DNA of 64,000 bases, taken from positions 31,500-95,499 of the forward strand of contig QEVK01000017.1 of the NCBI GenBank assembly GCA_003577315.1, given 5' to 3'. Below the pieces are notes generated by a model. The model saw only the letters and a list, made by a program, of their open reading frames with translations. It did no database searches and was not told the origin of the DNA. The translations under genes were made by a program, and so were the position numbers. This DNA comes from Hyphomicrobiales bacterium (lineage in GTDB: Bacteria > Pseudomonadota > Alphaproteobacteria > Rhizobiales > Rhizobiaceae). This document shows positions 47,061 to 56,213 of the stretch, piece by piece (the stretch's first letter is position 1; each line of letters begins with the position of its first letter).

Positions 47061-47952
47061 CGCCCTTCAGCTCCATCAGCCGGCGGTAGAGGTCGGCCTT
47101 CCTGCCGCCGGTCATGCGCGCGGCCTCGGCCGCCGCCTTCGACGCGCCCATCTCCTTGCCGAGCGACAGGAGCAGGGCGTCGACGTCCTCTTCCGCATCC
47201 CGACGCTCCGGCGGCGGGCCGACGCAGACGACGACCTCGCCCTTCGGCGCGTCTTCCGCCGCATAGGCTTCGGCGAGGACGGCGAGCGTGCCCCGCCGCA
47301 CCTGCTCGAACGCCTTGGTCAGCTCGCGGCAGACGGCCGCCGGCCTGTCGCCCAGAACGTCCGCCATGGCGGCGAGCGCCTCGGCCAGCCGGCGCGGCGA
47401 CTCGTAGAAGACCAGCGTGGCCGGGACCGCCCTCAGCTCCTCCAGCCGCGTCGTCCGCTGCCCGCCTTTCGAGGGGAGGAAGCCGGCGAACAGGAAGGTG
47501 TCGGAGGGCAGGCCCGAGACCGTCAGCGCCGCAAGCAGCGCCGAGGGGCCGGGGATGGGCACGACCGCGCCGCCTGCCTCGATCACGCTCTCGACCAAGC
47601 GATAGCCCGGGTCGGAGACGAGCGGCGTGCCGGCGTCCGACACCAGCGCCACGCTTTTGCCGGTCATCACCGCCTCGGTGAGCTTCGGGCCGGCCTGCGC
47701 GGCGTTGTGCTCGTGATAGGCGGTGGCGCGCCGGGAAATGCCGTAGCGGGCAAGCAGGGTGCGGGTGACGCGCGTGTCCTCGCAGGCGAGGATGTCGGCC
47801 GCCGCCAGCGTCTCCAGCGCGCGGACGGTGACGTCGGCCAGGTTGCCGATCGGCGTCGCCACCAGATAGAGCGCGGGCCGGAGCGGCCGGGCGGAAAACA
47901 CCGCCTGGCCGATCACATAGCTGTGCTCTCTCTCCGCTTCCGCCCCGCTCAT
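47050..47952 (-). CDS. rsmI: 16S rRNA 2'-O-ribose C1402 methyltransferase
   Basis: 300-residue SAM-dependent methyltransferase of the tetrapyrrole-methylase fold. It shows [52 protein letters not shown] and the C-terminal [10 protein letters not shown]. It methylates C1402 of 16S rRNA to fine-tune decoding. It ends 11 nt inside yraN, and hemW lies 4 nt upstream, so the genes form one block. Confidence 0.95.
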   Translation of the reverse strand: MSGAEAEREHSYVIGQAVFSARPLRPALYLVATPIGNLADVTVRALETLAAADILACEDTRVTRTLLARYGISRRATAYHEHNAAQAGPKLTEAVMTGKSVALVSDAGTPLVSDPGYRLVESVIEAGGAVVPIPGPSALLAALTVSGLPSDTFLFAGFLPSKGGQRTTRLEELRAVPATLVFYESPRRLAEALAAMADVLGDRPAAVCRELTKAFEQVRRGTLAVLAEAYAAEDAPKGEVVVCVGPPPERRDAEEDVDALLLSLGKEMGASKAAAEAARMTGGRKADLYRRLMELKGDGR

Positions 47953-47956
47953 CGGC

Positions 47957-49132
47957 CTATCGTGCCAGATCGGCCACCACGGCGTCGAGCACGATCATGC
48001 CGGCCGGGGTGACGCGCAGCCCGGCATTGCCGACCGGCGCGACCAGCGCATGCGCCTGCAGGGCGGCGATGCGGCGCGACGACAGCGGCCGGCCGGACAA
48101 CGCCTCGTAGCGGGCAAGGTCGATGCCTTCGACGAGGCGCAGGCCCATCAGCAGGAACTCGTCGGCCTCCTCCTCGCGCGTCAGCACCTCGCCGCCGACG
48201 ACGCCGTGGCCGTTGGCCTCGACCAGCGCCGCCCACGCCTCGGGCACCTTCTCCGTGAAGGTGACGATGCGGCGGCCGTCCTGCACGAAGCGGCCGTGCG
48301 CGCCGGGGCCGATGCCGACATATTCGCCGTAGCGCCAGTAGACGAGGTTGTGCCGACTTTCCGCGCCCGGCCGCGCGTGGTTGGAAATCTCGTAGGCGGG
48401 CAGCCCTCTCGCGGCCGTCACCTCCTGCGTCAGCCGGTAGAGATCGGCGGCGAGTTCGGGCTCGGGCATGGCGATCCTGCCCGCCTCGTGCAGCAGGTGG
48501 AAGCGCGTGCCTTCCTCGATGGTGAGCTGGTAGAGCGACAGGTGATCGGCGGCATGGCCGATGGCTTCCTCCAGCTCCGCCTGCCAGGCGTCGGGCGTCT
48601 GGCCCGGCCGCGCATAGATCAGGTCGAAGGACAGGCGCGGGAAGGTCCTGCGCGCCAGATCGATGGCGTGGAGCGCCTGTTCGACGTCGTGCAGGCGGCC
48701 GAGGAAGCGCAGGTCGGCGTCGTTCAGCGCCTGCACGCCGAGCGAGACGCGGTTGACGCCGGCGTCGCGATAGCCGCGAAAGCGCGCCGCCTCGACCGAG
48801 GACGGGTTGGCCTCCAGCGTCACCTCGATGCCGGCGGGCACGCTCCAGTTCCTCGCCACGGCATCGAGCACCGCGCCGACGGTCCGTGGCTCCATCAGCG
48901 ACGGCGTGCCGCCGCCGAGGAAGATCGAGGTGACCTCGCGCGGGCCGGTGCGGGCGCGCATCGCCGCCATCTCGGCGGCGAAGGCGGCGGCGAAGCGGCC
49001 CTGGTCGACCGGCCGGTGGCGGACATGGCTGTTGAAGTCGCAATAGGGGCACTTGGCCGCGCAGAACGGCCAGTGGACGTAGACCCCGAAGCCGGGGGCG
49101 CCGAAACCGGGGGCGCGGTCCGGGTCGCTCAT
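47957..49132 (-). CDS. hemW: Heme chaperone HemW (radical-SAM, HemN-like)
   Basis: 391-residue radical SAM protein. The cluster motif [13 protein letters not shown] has the CxxxCxxC cysteines. HemN-like segments are [20 protein letters not shown] and [10 protein letters not shown]. It lacks the N-terminal and substrate residues that define coproporphyrinogen oxidase, consistent with the HemW heme-binding chaperone that delivers heme to respiratory enzymes. The start ATG at 49132 overlaps rdgB by 4 nt. It may support maturation of the heme-rich operon at 55-62 kb, but this is speculation. Confidence 0.9.
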   Translation of the reverse strand: MSDPDRAPGFGAPGFGVYVHWPFCAAKCPYCDFNSHVRHRPVDQGRFAAAFAAEMAAMRARTGPREVTSIFLGGGTPSLMEPRTVGAVLDAVARNWSVPAGIEVTLEANPSSVEAARFRGYRDAGVNRVSLGVQALNDADLRFLGRLHDVEQALHAIDLARRTFPRLSFDLIYARPGQTPDAWQAELEEAIGHAADHLSLYQLTIEEGTRFHLLHEAGRIAMPEPELAADLYRLTQEVTAARGLPAYEISNHARPGAESRHNLVYWRYGEYVGIGPGAHGRFVQDGRRIVTFTEKVPEAWAALVEANGHGVVGGEVLTREEEADEFLLMGLRLVEGIDLARYEALSGRPLSSRRIAALQAHALVAPVGNAGLRVTPAGMIVLDAVVADLAR

Positions 49133-49761
49133 GCGTGTTCCAGCATGGCGCGCCGGAAGCGGTCGAAGGCGCGGGCGCGGTGCGACAGCGGCGCGGCCGT
49201 GCCGTGCTTTTCCTGCGCGCTCATCTCGCCGAAGGTCCTGTCGTGGCCGTCGGGCAGGAACATCGGGTCGTAGCCGAAGCCCTTCTCCCCGCGCGGCGGC
49301 CACACCAGCGTGCCCTCGACCTCGCCGCGGAAATACTCGGCGTGGCCGTCGGGCCAGGCGAGGCACAGCACGGAGACGAAGCGGCCAGTGCGGTCCCCGG
49401 GCGCGACGGCGCCCTTTTCGGCGAGCTTCGCCTCGGTCAGCGCCATGGCGCGGCCGAAATCGCGACCGTTGCCGGTCTCGGCCCAGTCGGCGGTGTAGAC
49501 GCCGGGCGCGCCGTCGAGCGCGTCGACGGCAAGCCCGCTGTCGTCCGACAGCGCCGGCAGGCCGGTGGCGGAGGCGGCCGCGAAGGCCTTGATATAGGCG
49601 TTCTCCTCGAAGGTGGTGCCGGTCTCGGCCGGCTCCGGCAGGCCGTACTCGGCCGCCGACCGCGCCTCGAAGCCGAACGGCCCGATCAGGTCGGCGATCT
49701 CGGCCAGCTTGCCCTTGTTGTGGCTCGCCACCACGAGCTTCCTGCCTTCGAGCATGCGCAT
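49129..49761 (-). CDS. rdgB: Non-canonical purine NTP pyrophosphatase (RdgB/HAM1)
   Basis: 210-residue house-cleaning enzyme hydrolysing dITP/XTP. It has the N-terminal [24 protein letters not shown], the SDDSGL catalytic region and [12 protein letters not shown]. The start ATG at 49761 overlaps the stop of the VOC gene by 1 nt and its stop overlaps hemW by 4 nt. Length is normal. Confidence 0.95.
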   Translation of the reverse strand: MRMLEGRKLVVASHNKGKLAEIADLIGPFGFEARSAAEYGLPEPAETGTTFEENAYIKAFAAASATGLPALSDDSGLAVDALDGAPGVYTADWAETGNGRDFGRAMALTEAKLAEKGAVAPGDRTGRFVSVLCLAWPDGHAEYFRGEVEGTLVWPPRGEKGFGYDPMFLPDGHDRTFGEMSAQEKHGTAAPLSHRARAFDRFRRAMLEHA

Positions 49762-50186
49762 CACGACAATCCCCATATCCTCGGCTCGGCGATCTCCAGC
49801 GAGTTGCCGGCCGGATCGCGGAAATAGATCGAGCGGCCGCCGTTGGGCCACTCGAAATCGGCCTCGATGGCGACGCCGCGGCTCTCGAGATGCGCCTTCC
49901 AGCGCCCGATCTCGTCGGCCGTGGCGCGGAAGCACAGGTGGCCCTGCCCCGTCGTGCCGTGGGGCGGCACCGGCAGCCTGGCGTCCGGCTTCGGCGGCTT
50001 CGCCGTCTCGGCCGGATTGAACAGCAAAAGCACGCCGTCGCCGCAGCGGAAGAAGACGTGGCGGTTTGCGACCCGGCCGATCCGCTCCAGCCCCAGCACC
50101 CCGCCATAGAAGGCTTCCGCGGCGTCGAGGTCGTCGACATAGAGCGCGGATTCGAGGATGCCGGAGGGAGACGTCGCGGGGGGCAT
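49761..50186 (-). CDS. VOC-family (glyoxalase/dioxygenase-fold) protein
   Basis: 141-residue single VOC module with the beta-alpha-beta-beta-beta pattern ([71 protein letters not shown]). The last motif holds the usual metal-ligand glutamate. It is inserted between rdgB and rph, with 1- and 3-nt junctions, so it is co-transcribed with them. Typical reactions include metal-dependent isomerisation or thiol conjugation; the substrate is unknown. Confidence 0.85.
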   Translation of the reverse strand: MPPATSPSGILESALYVDDLDAAEAFYGGVLGLERIGRVANRHVFFRCGDGVLLLFNPAETAKPPKPDARLPVPPHGTTGQGHLCFRATADEIGRWKAHLESRGVAIEADFEWPNGGRSIYFRDPAGNSLEIAEPRIWGLS

Positions 50187-50189
50187 CGC

Positions 50190-50906
50190 TCAGCCGATCG
50201 CCATCTTCTGGAGGTCGACCAGCCGTGCGATGCCGGCCTTCGCCAGCGCCATCAGCGCAGCGAACTCCTCTTGCGAGAACGGCTCGCCCTCGGCCGTGCC
50301 CTGCACCTCGACGATGCCGCCCTTGCCGGTCATGACGAAATTGGCGTCGGTGCCGGCCGCCGAATCCTCCGCATAGTCGAGATCGATCACCGGCACGCCG
50401 CCGTGGATGCCGCAGGAGATCGCCGCCACATGGTCCTTCAGCACCTTGGCCGTGCTCAGCATCTGGCGCGCCTCCATCCACTTCAGGCAGTCGTGCAGCG
50501 CCACGAAGCCGCCGGTGATGGCGGCCGTGCGGGTGCCGCCGTCGGCCTGGAGGACGTCGCAGTCGACGGTGATCTGCACCTCGCCAAGAGCCTGGAGATC
50601 GACCACGGCGCGCAAGCTCCGGCCGATCAGGCGCTGGATCTCCAGCGTGCGGCCGCCCTGCTTGCCCGACGACGCCTCGCGGCGCATGCGCTCACCCGTC
50701 GAGCGCGGCAGCATGCCGTATTCGGCCGTGACCCAGCCCTTGCCGGAATTGCGCAGCCACGGCGGCACGCGCTCCTCCAGGCTTGCCGTGCACAGGACGT
50801 GGGTGTCGCCGAAGCGGACGAGGCAGGAGCCCTCGGCGTGCTTGGAGAAGCCGCGTTCGAAGGAGATCGCCCGCATTTCGTCGGGCTGGCGTTTCGATGG
50901 CCGCAT
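50190..50906 (-). CDS. rph: RNase PH
   Basis: 238-residue phosphorolytic 3' exonuclease that trims tRNA precursors. It has the RNase PH motif [30 protein letters not shown] and the conserved [38 protein letters not shown] and [18 protein letters not shown]. The start is ATG at 50906. It is divergent from hrcA, the classic alphaproteobacterial neighbour pair. Confidence 0.96.
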   Translation of the reverse strand: MRPSKRQPDEMRAISFERGFSKHAEGSCLVRFGDTHVLCTASLEERVPPWLRNSGKGWVTAEYGMLPRSTGERMRREASSGKQGGRTLEIQRLIGRSLRAVVDLQALGEVQITVDCDVLQADGGTRTAAITGGFVALHDCLKWMEARQMLSTAKVLKDHVAAISCGIHGGVPVIDLDYAEDSAAGTDANFVMTGKGGIVEVQGTAEGEPFSQEEFAALMALAKAGIARLVDLQKMAIG

Positions 50907-51044
50907 GGTTCCGTTCCGTTTGAAGATGCCGGCGCTTGTAGCGGCAGCGGCGGGCCGACGCAAAGGAAAAGCCGCTCGGCCATCCTGCCGCCGGGCGTTG
51001 CGTCCGCCCCTTCGGCCACTATATCCTTGCCCGGAGAAGAAGCC

Positions 51045-52127
51045 ATGCCGACGATGACCAAGCCTTTCGCAGACCAGCCCTATCTCCAGTCGCTCGACAT
51101 GCGCTCGCGCGACATCTTCCGCATGATCGTCGAGACCTATCTGAGGGACGGCGAGCCGGTCGGCTCGCGCAACCTGTCGCGGCTCCTGCCGCAGTCGCTG
51201 TCGCCGGCGACCGTGCGCAACGTGATGAGCGACCTCGAGCATCTCGGCCTGATCTATGCGCCGCACGTCTCGGCCGGGCGGCTGCCGACGCAGGCGGGCC
51301 TGCGCTTCTTCGTCGACGCCTTCATGGAGATCGGCGACCTCTCCGACGAGGAGCGCCGCGCCATCGAGGCGCAGGTCAAGGCCTCGGGCAGCGGCGCGAC
51401 GCTGGAGCACGTGCTGACCGAGGCGAGCCAGATGCTGTCGGGCATGTCGCGCGGGGCGGGGCTGGTCCTGGCGGCCAAGGCCGAGGTGCCCCTGAAGCAC
51501 ATCGAGTTCATCCAGCTCGAGCCGACCCGGGCGCTGACCGTGCTCGTCTCGCAGAACGGCGACGTCGAGAACCGCGTCGTCGAGCTTCCCGTGGGCATCA
51601 CCGCCTCGCAGCTCCACGAGGCGTCGAACTTCCTCAACGCCCACATCCGCGGCCGCACGCTGGCCGAGGCCAGGGCCGAGATCGCAAGGCTGCGCGAGGA
51701 GACGCGGGCCGCGCTCGACACGCTGTCGCAGGACCTCGTCGAGCGCGGGCTCGCCGTGTGGGCGGGCGCGGAAAGCGGCCTGCCGGCGCGGCTGATCGTG
51801 CGCGGGCGCGCCAACCTTCTCGAGAACGTCACCGCGCAGGCCGACCTCGACCTGCTGCGCCACCTGTTCGAGGACCTCGAGACCAAGGAAGGGCTGATCC
51901 AGCTCCTCGACCTCGCCGAGGACGGCTCGGGCGTGCGCATCTTCATCGGCTCGGAGAACAAGCTGTTCTCGCTGTCGGGCTCGTCGCTGGTCGTCGCGCC
52001 CTATCGCGACAAGGACGCGCGCGTCATCGGCGCGCTCGGCGTCATCGGGCCGACGCGGCTCAACTACGCCCGCATCGTGCCGATGGTCGACTACACGGCC
52101 CAGCTCGTCAGCCGCATCCTGCGCTGA
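51045..52127 (+). CDS. hrcA: Heat-inducible transcription repressor HrcA
   Basis: 360-residue repressor of heat-shock genes such as groESL via the CIRCE element. The N-terminal winged helix has [47 protein letters not shown]. The C-terminal HrcA domain includes [21 protein letters not shown] and the [16 protein letters not shown] motif. The start follows GGAGAAGAAG. grpE is downstream by 120 nt. No CIRCE inverted repeat was seen in this window, so its targets are elsewhere. Confidence 0.95.
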   Translation: MPTMTKPFADQPYLQSLDMRSRDIFRMIVETYLRDGEPVGSRNLSRLLPQSLSPATVRNVMSDLEHLGLIYAPHVSAGRLPTQAGLRFFVDAFMEIGDLSDEERRAIEAQVKASGSGATLEHVLTEASQMLSGMSRGAGLVLAAKAEVPLKHIEFIQLEPTRALTVLVSQNGDVENRVVELPVGITASQLHEASNFLNAHIRGRTLAEARAEIARLREETRAALDTLSQDLVERGLAVWAGAESGLPARLIVRGRANLLENVTAQADLDLLRHLFEDLETKEGLIQLLDLAEDGSGVRIFIGSENKLFSLSGSSLVVAPYRDKDARVIGALGVIGPTRLNYARIVPMVDYTAQLVSRILR

Positions 52128-52176
52128 GCGCGCGGCGCGGTGATAGGAACCGATTCCCCTCTGCGACGTGTCGCCT

Positions 52177-52205
52177 CTTGATTTTCCCCGCCCGAACCTC
52201 GATAT
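52177..52205 (+). promoter_or_regulatory. Candidate RpoH-type promoter of grpE
   Basis: CTTG (52177-52180, followed by ATTTT) and CCTCGATAT (52197-52205) resemble the alphaproteobacterial heat-shock promoter pattern (CTTG, then a C-rich -10). The position, 43-71 bp before the grpE start, is sensible. The match of the -10 is imperfect, so it is only a candidate. Confidence 0.35.
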
Positions 52206-52247
52206 CGGGCCCAACTTCAGAACCCCATGCAAGGATCGGATCAGGCG

Positions 52248-52922
52248 ATGAGCGAACATCCGAAAGAACAACGCGCGCCCGAGGAAACCGCGGCCCAGAG
52301 CGAGTACGCCAGAAGCGCCGCCGAGGGCGAGGCGTTCCAGGCCGCCGACACGCAGGCGCCCGAAGGGCAGGACGCCGACTACGAGGCCGTGGTGCGGCTG
52401 GTGAAGGAGAACGAGGAGCTCAAGGATCGGGCGCTGCGGCTGGCGGCCGAGACCGAGAACCTGCGCCGCCGCGCCGCGCGCGACGTGCAGGACGCCAGGT
52501 CCTACGCCATCGCCAACTTCGCCCGCGATATGTTGCAGGTGGCCGACAATCTCGACCGGGCGCTGGCGGCGGTGCCGGCCGAGACCAAGGAGGGCGGCGA
52601 CGCCGGCCTCAAGGCGCTGATGGAGGGCGTGGAGCTGACCGGCCGCGCGATGATCGCGGCGCTGGAGCGCCACGGCGTCAGGAAGCTCGACCCGCAGGGC
52701 GAGAGGTTCGACCCCAATTTCCACCAGGCCATGTTCGAGGTGCCGGACCCGTCCGTGCCCAGCGGAACCGTGGTGCAGGTGGTGCAGACCGGCTACGTCA
52801 TCGGCGAGCGCGTGCTGCGGCCGGCCATGGTCGGCGTCGCCAAGGGCGGCCCGAAGCAGCCTGCCGCCGAGGCCGCGGCCGAGCCCGGCCCGGCCGACGC
52901 GGAGGCCGGCAAGGACGCCTGA
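52248..52922 (+). CDS. grpE: Nucleotide exchange factor GrpE
   Basis: 224-residue DnaK cochaperone. The disordered acidic/Ala/Glu N-terminus is followed by a long coiled coil ([41 protein letters not shown]) and the beta-domain ([37 protein letters not shown]). The ATG at 52248 is used as the family-like start; an ATG 21 nt upstream is possible. Next to hrcA as in most relatives. Confidence 0.95.
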   Translation: MSEHPKEQRAPEETAAQSEYARSAAEGEAFQAADTQAPEGQDADYEAVVRLVKENEELKDRALRLAAETENLRRRAARDVQDARSYAIANFARDMLQVADNLDRALAAVPAETKEGGDAGLKALMEGVELTGRAMIAALERHGVRKLDPQGERFDPNFHQAMFEVPDPSVPSGTVVQVVQTGYVIGERVLRPAMVGVAKGGPKQPAAEAAAEPGPADAEAGKDA

Positions 52923-52944
52923 GGCTTCCCCCGGCCCGGGCCTT

Positions 52945-52970
52945 CCGGTAGTGCTGGCCGGTAGTGCTGG
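52945..52970. repeat. 13-bp tandem duplication
   Basis: CCGGTAGTGCTGG occurs twice in direct tandem at 52945-52957 and 52958-52970, between grpE and the next gene. It is likely a recent slippage duplication with no evident function. Confidence 0.85.
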
Positions 52971-53003
52971 CGCAACCGGCAGCGCCGGAAGGAGGGGCCG
53001 GAC

Positions 53004-53636
53004 ATGGACCAGATCGTCTTTCTCGACTATGCGGGCGTGGCGGTGTTCGCCGCCACGGGGGCGCTGTCGGCCTCGCGCAAGCAGCTCGACATCGTCAGCT
53101 TCCTGTTCCTCGCCGCCGTCACCGGCGTCGGCGGCGGCACGGTGCGCGACCTGATCCTCGGCGTGCCGGTGTTCTGGGTCGCCAACCACGACTATCTCGC
53201 CGTCTGCGCCGCCATGGCGACGGTCGTCTATTTCACCGCCCATCTGATCGAATCGCGCTACCGGCTGCTGTTGTGGCTCGACGCCGTCGGCCTTGCCGCC
53301 TACAGCACCTACGGTGCCTGGAAGGGCCTCGTCGTCACCGGCTCGGCGCCGGTGGCCATCGTCACGGGGCTCCTGACGGCGACGCTCGGCGGCATCCTGC
53401 GCGACCAGCTCGCGGGCGAGCCGTCGGTGCTGATGCGCAGGGAGATCTACGTCACCGCGGCGATGGCGGGCACGGTCGTCTTCTCCCTGCTGCACATCGC
53501 CGGCCTGCCGCTGGTCGCCGCCGCCGTCGCCGCCTTCACCGTCGCCTTTTCCATCCGCGCCGGGGCGCTGCGCTACGGCTGGTCGATACCGCCCTACAAG
53601 GGGCGGCCGGGGCGGCGGCCGGAGGACATCGGGTAG
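53004..53636 (+). CDS. TRIC (UPF0126) cation-channel family protein
   Basis: 210-residue inner-membrane protein with seven predicted membrane segments in two homologous three-helix repeats. The TRIC-type motifs [36 protein letters not shown] and [19 protein letters not shown] are present. Bacterial TRIC proteins form monovalent-cation channels. It lies between grpE and a convergent sugar-kinase gene. Confidence 0.9.
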   Translation: MDQIVFLDYAGVAVFAATGALSASRKQLDIVSFLFLAAVTGVGGGTVRDLILGVPVFWVANHDYLAVCAAMATVVYFTAHLIESRYRLLLWLDAVGLAAYSTYGAWKGLVVTGSAPVAIVTGLLTATLGGILRDQLAGEPSVLMRREIYVTAAMAGTVVFSLLHIAGLPLVAAAVAAFTVAFSIRAGALRYGWSIPPYKGRPGRRPEDIG

Positions 53637-53639
53637 GCG

Positions 53640-54632
53640 TCACATGAGGCCGGCCTGCCCGGCCTCGTGGCGCAGGTCCTGGCGCGGGCGCGGGCCGATC
53701 TGGCCGATGACCAGGCCGGCGGCGAGCGAGCCCAGCGCGCCGCATTCGGCAAGGCCGCGCCCGGCGGTGTAGCCGGCGAGGAAGCCGGCGGCATAGAGGT
53801 CTCCCGCCCCGGTGGTGTCGACCACCTCGTCGACCGCGATCGCCTCGATCGCGACGGTCTCGTTGCCGCGCACCGCCACGGACCCCTTCTCCGAGCGGGT
53901 GACGGCGGCGAGCCGGCAGTCGGCGCGGATCGCCTCGAGCCCGGCCTCGAAGGAGGCGGTCTGGTAGAGCGACTTCAGCTCGCTCTCGTTGGCGAAGACG
54001 ATGTCGACCGTGCCCGAGCGCATCAGGTCGAGAAACTCGTCGCGATAGCGGTCGACGCAGAACGGGTCGGACAGCGTCATCGCCACCTCGCGCCCGGCGG
54101 CGTGGGCATGGGCGGCGGCCAGCCGGATCGCCTCCTTGGCGCGCGGCGGGTCCCACAGATAGCCCTCGAAATAGGTGACGCGCGCGGCCCTGACCTTGTC
54201 CTCCTCGACGTCCTGCGGCCCGAGCTCCACCGAGGCGCCGAGATAGGTGTTCATCGAGCGCTCGCCGTCGGGGGTGACGAAGATCATCGAGCGCGCCGTC
54301 GGCGGCCCGCCGGCAAGCGGGCGCGTGTCGAAGGCCACCCCTTGCGCGCGGATGTCGTGGGCGTAGATGCCGCCCAGATGGTCGTCCGCGACCTTGCCGA
54401 AATAGGCCGCGCGCGCGCCGAACGAGGCGAGGCCGGCGGCGGTGTTGCCGGCGCTGCCGCCCGAAGCCTCGACCGCCGGGCCCATGCGCGAGTAGAGAAG
54501 CTCGGCGCGGCCGGCGTCGATCAGGTTCATCGCGCCCTTGACGATGCCGTTGCCGACCAGGAACGCCTCGTCGCAGCGGGCGATGATGTCGACGATGGCG
54601 TTGCCGATGCACAGGACGTCGAACTGGCTCAT
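53640..54632 (-). CDS. Adenosine kinase-type PfkB sugar kinase
   Basis: 330-residue PfkB-family kinase of the adenosine/ribokinase fold. The first signature is GGSAGNTAAGLASFG and the second is DTTGAGDLYAAGFLAGYTAG, with the catalytic aspartate and oxyanion hole. Bacterial members of this subgroup phosphorylate adenosine or related ribosides. It is 71 nt after idi on the same strand and could be the operon tail, but its relation to the respiratory genes is unclear. Confidence 0.88.
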   Translation of the reverse strand: MSQFDVLCIGNAIVDIIARCDEAFLVGNGIVKGAMNLIDAGRAELLYSRMGPAVEASGGSAGNTAAGLASFGARAAYFGKVADDHLGGIYAHDIRAQGVAFDTRPLAGGPPTARSMIFVTPDGERSMNTYLGASVELGPQDVEEDKVRAARVTYFEGYLWDPPRAKEAIRLAAAHAHAAGREVAMTLSDPFCVDRYRDEFLDLMRSGTVDIVFANESELKSLYQTASFEAGLEAIRADCRLAAVTRSEKGSVAVRGNETVAIEAIAVDEVVDTTGAGDLYAAGFLAGYTAGRGLAECGALGSLAAGLVIGQIGPRPRQDLRHEAGQAGLM

Positions 54633-54703
54633 GAAGGTCTCCGGCGGGCGGTTGGCGCTGCGCCGGGTTTAGCGGCCGGGCCGGCAAATGCAAGTGCGGC
54701 GCC

Positions 54704-55267
54704 TCAGGCGGCGAAGGCCGGCCCCGCGAACCAGGGCGCTTCGGCGTAGAGCCGGAACCATGGCGTGTAGAGATGGCCCCGCGCGGCGACGTCGGCGCGC
54801 AGCGCCGCGCCCTCCATCCAGCGCCAGTCGCCGACTTCCGCCGGATCGGGAGCTGGATCGGACGCGGCGGCGCCGTCGTGGATGCCGGTGAAGACGTGGA
54901 CGATCTCGTTCTCCCACAGCCCGTCGCCGACCGGCGCCTCGTAGGCGAACAGGCCGGCGAAGACGAGCGGCGGGGCGATGCCCATCTCCTCGGCGAGCCG
55001 CCGCGACGCCGCCCCGGCCGCCGCCTCGCCGGGGCGCGGATGGGTGCAGCAGGCGTTGCTCCACAGGCCGGGCGAATGGTACTTCTGCGCCGCGCGGCGC
55101 TGGAGCAGCATGCGGCCGGCGCGGTCGAACACCAGCACCGAGACGGCGCGGTGGCGCAGGTTCTTCCGGTGGGCGGCGAGCTTGCCTTCCGTGCCGAGCG
55201 GCCGGTCGGCGTCGTCGACCAGGATGACCCGTTCCTCGTCCGGGCCTGCGCCCTGTGCCGCGATCAT
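54704..55267 (-). CDS. idi: Type I isopentenyl-diphosphate delta-isomerase
   Basis: 187-residue Nudix-fold isomerase converting IPP to DMAPP, the entry step to all isoprenoids. The catalytic cysteine lies in SNACCTHPRPGE and the catalytic glutamate in WENEIVHVF. The metal-binding residues H-R and the Nudix-like LAEEMGI are in place. Type I Idi is not universal in rhizobia. It starts 10 nt after the hemerythrin gene stop, so it is likely co-transcribed with the respiratory operon and could feed farnesyl diphosphate to the heme O synthase. Confidence 0.92.
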   Translation of the reverse strand: MIAAQGAGPDEERVILVDDADRPLGTEGKLAAHRKNLRHRAVSVLVFDRAGRMLLQRRAAQKYHSPGLWSNACCTHPRPGEAAAGAASRRLAEEMGIAPPLVFAGLFAYEAPVGDGLWENEIVHVFTGIHDGAAASDPAPDPAEVGDWRWMEGAALRADVAARGHLYTPWFRLYAEAPWFAGPAFAA

Positions 55268-55277
55268 CGTGCCGTGC

Positions 55278-55682
55278 TCAATGGTCGTGGGTGCCGAGGC
55301 GGTGGTGGAGCCGCGCGTCGTGGGTCTTGAAGTGCTCGGTGAACCACGAATCGAGCCGGCTGGAAAGCTGCGCCCGCGCCCCTTCCGGGTCGGCCTCGTA
55401 GCCGTCCATGATGTCGCGGATGTCGTCGAGCAGCTCCTCGTGCGCCTCCTTGTGCTCGGCGAACTGGTCGTAGCGGTGCTGGCGCATGAAGCGCTCCTCG
55501 AGCGCGAAATGCGCCGAGATGGCGCGGAAGATCTCGCCGAGGAAGGCGGTGACGTCGGGCGCCTCGCCTTCGGCGATCAGCTTCTCGTGCACCTCGTTGA
55601 TCAGGTCGATCATCTCGCGGTGCTCGTGGTCGACGGCCTCGACGCCGACGCTGTAATGGGCTTTCCACTCGATCAGGGCCAT
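55278..55682 (-). CDS. Bacteriohemerythrin-like diiron protein
   Basis: 134-residue single-domain hemerythrin. All diiron ligands are recognisable: VDHEHREM (first His), HFALEERFM (His and Glu), HKEAHEEL (two His) and WFTEHFKTHD (His and Asp). Such proteins bind O2 or NO reversibly at a non-heme diiron site. It lies 30 nt after the membrane-anchored unknown protein and 10 nt before idi, in the same operon as a heme-copper enzyme. An NO- or O2-binding role near the membrane is plausible from context. Confidence 0.93.
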   Translation of the reverse strand: MALIEWKAHYSVGVEAVDHEHREMIDLINEVHEKLIAEGEAPDVTAFLGEIFRAISAHFALEERFMRQHRYDQFAEHKEAHEELLDDIRDIMDGYEADPEGARAQLSSRLDSWFTEHFKTHDARLHHRLGTHDH

Positions 55683-55712
55683 GACGGGTTCCTCCCGGGT
55701 TCGCGGTGGGCC

Positions 55713-56213
55713 TCAGTGAAAGACGAAGCCGCCGCCATCGGCGCGGAAGTCTATCACACGGTGGTCGGCGGCGCGCAGGTCAACGGTCTTCGCGCCCTGC
55801 CAGTTGAAGTCGTCGCCGGGGCGGTCGCGCATGCGCACGACCAGCTCGTAGCTGCCGGCCGGCAGCTCGAAGCTCCGGTTGACGCGCGAGGGACCGTCGC
55901 TGGCGATGCCGGAGGGCGGCACGTCGGCCTCGAACACCCGCTTGCCGTCGATCTCGAACTCGACGGTGATCGACGGCCGCTCGCGCGGGCAGATCTCGGG
56001 CCGGCGCATGTTGGGCGGCAGCCTGGCGAGCTCTTCTTCCGTCGCCGGGCGGCAGGCCGCGCGGCGGTCGGCGCCGTGGCTGAAGGACAGGGTGACGACG
56101 CCGACACCCTCGGGCACGCTGCGGTGACGCGGCCAGTCCGACAGCGAGACGACGCCGGCGAAGAACAGGGCCAGCACGGCGAAGCGCGCCGGCATCCACA
56201 GCGCATCGCTCAT
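55713..56213 (-). CDS. Unknown membrane-anchored protein of the respiratory operon
   Basis: 166-residue protein I do not recognise. A basic N-terminus is followed by one hydrophobic segment (MPARFAVLALFFAGVVSLSDW), a signal anchor, and a beta-rich periplasmic domain ending DFRADGGGFVFH. Two cysteines (RAACRP and PEICPR) might pair or ligate metal. The start is ATG at 56213, overlapping the cytochrome b fusion by 4 nt, so translation is coupled. Function may be an assembly or electron-transfer accessory of that fusion. Confidence 0.8.
   Translation of the reverse strand: MSDALWMPARFAVLALFFAGVVSLSDWPRHRSVPEGVGVVTLSFSHGADRRAACRPATEEELARLPPNMRRPEICPRERPSITVEFEIDGKRVFEADVPPSGIASDGPSRVNRSFELPAGSYELVVRMRDRPGDDFNWQGAKTVDLRAADHRVIDFRADGGGFVFH

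Noticed and set aside
49129..50481. Single long frame linking rdgB to the rph region
   Set aside because: The frame is open upstream of rdgB only as a shadow of the VOC and rph genes; the RdgB start is clear at 49761.
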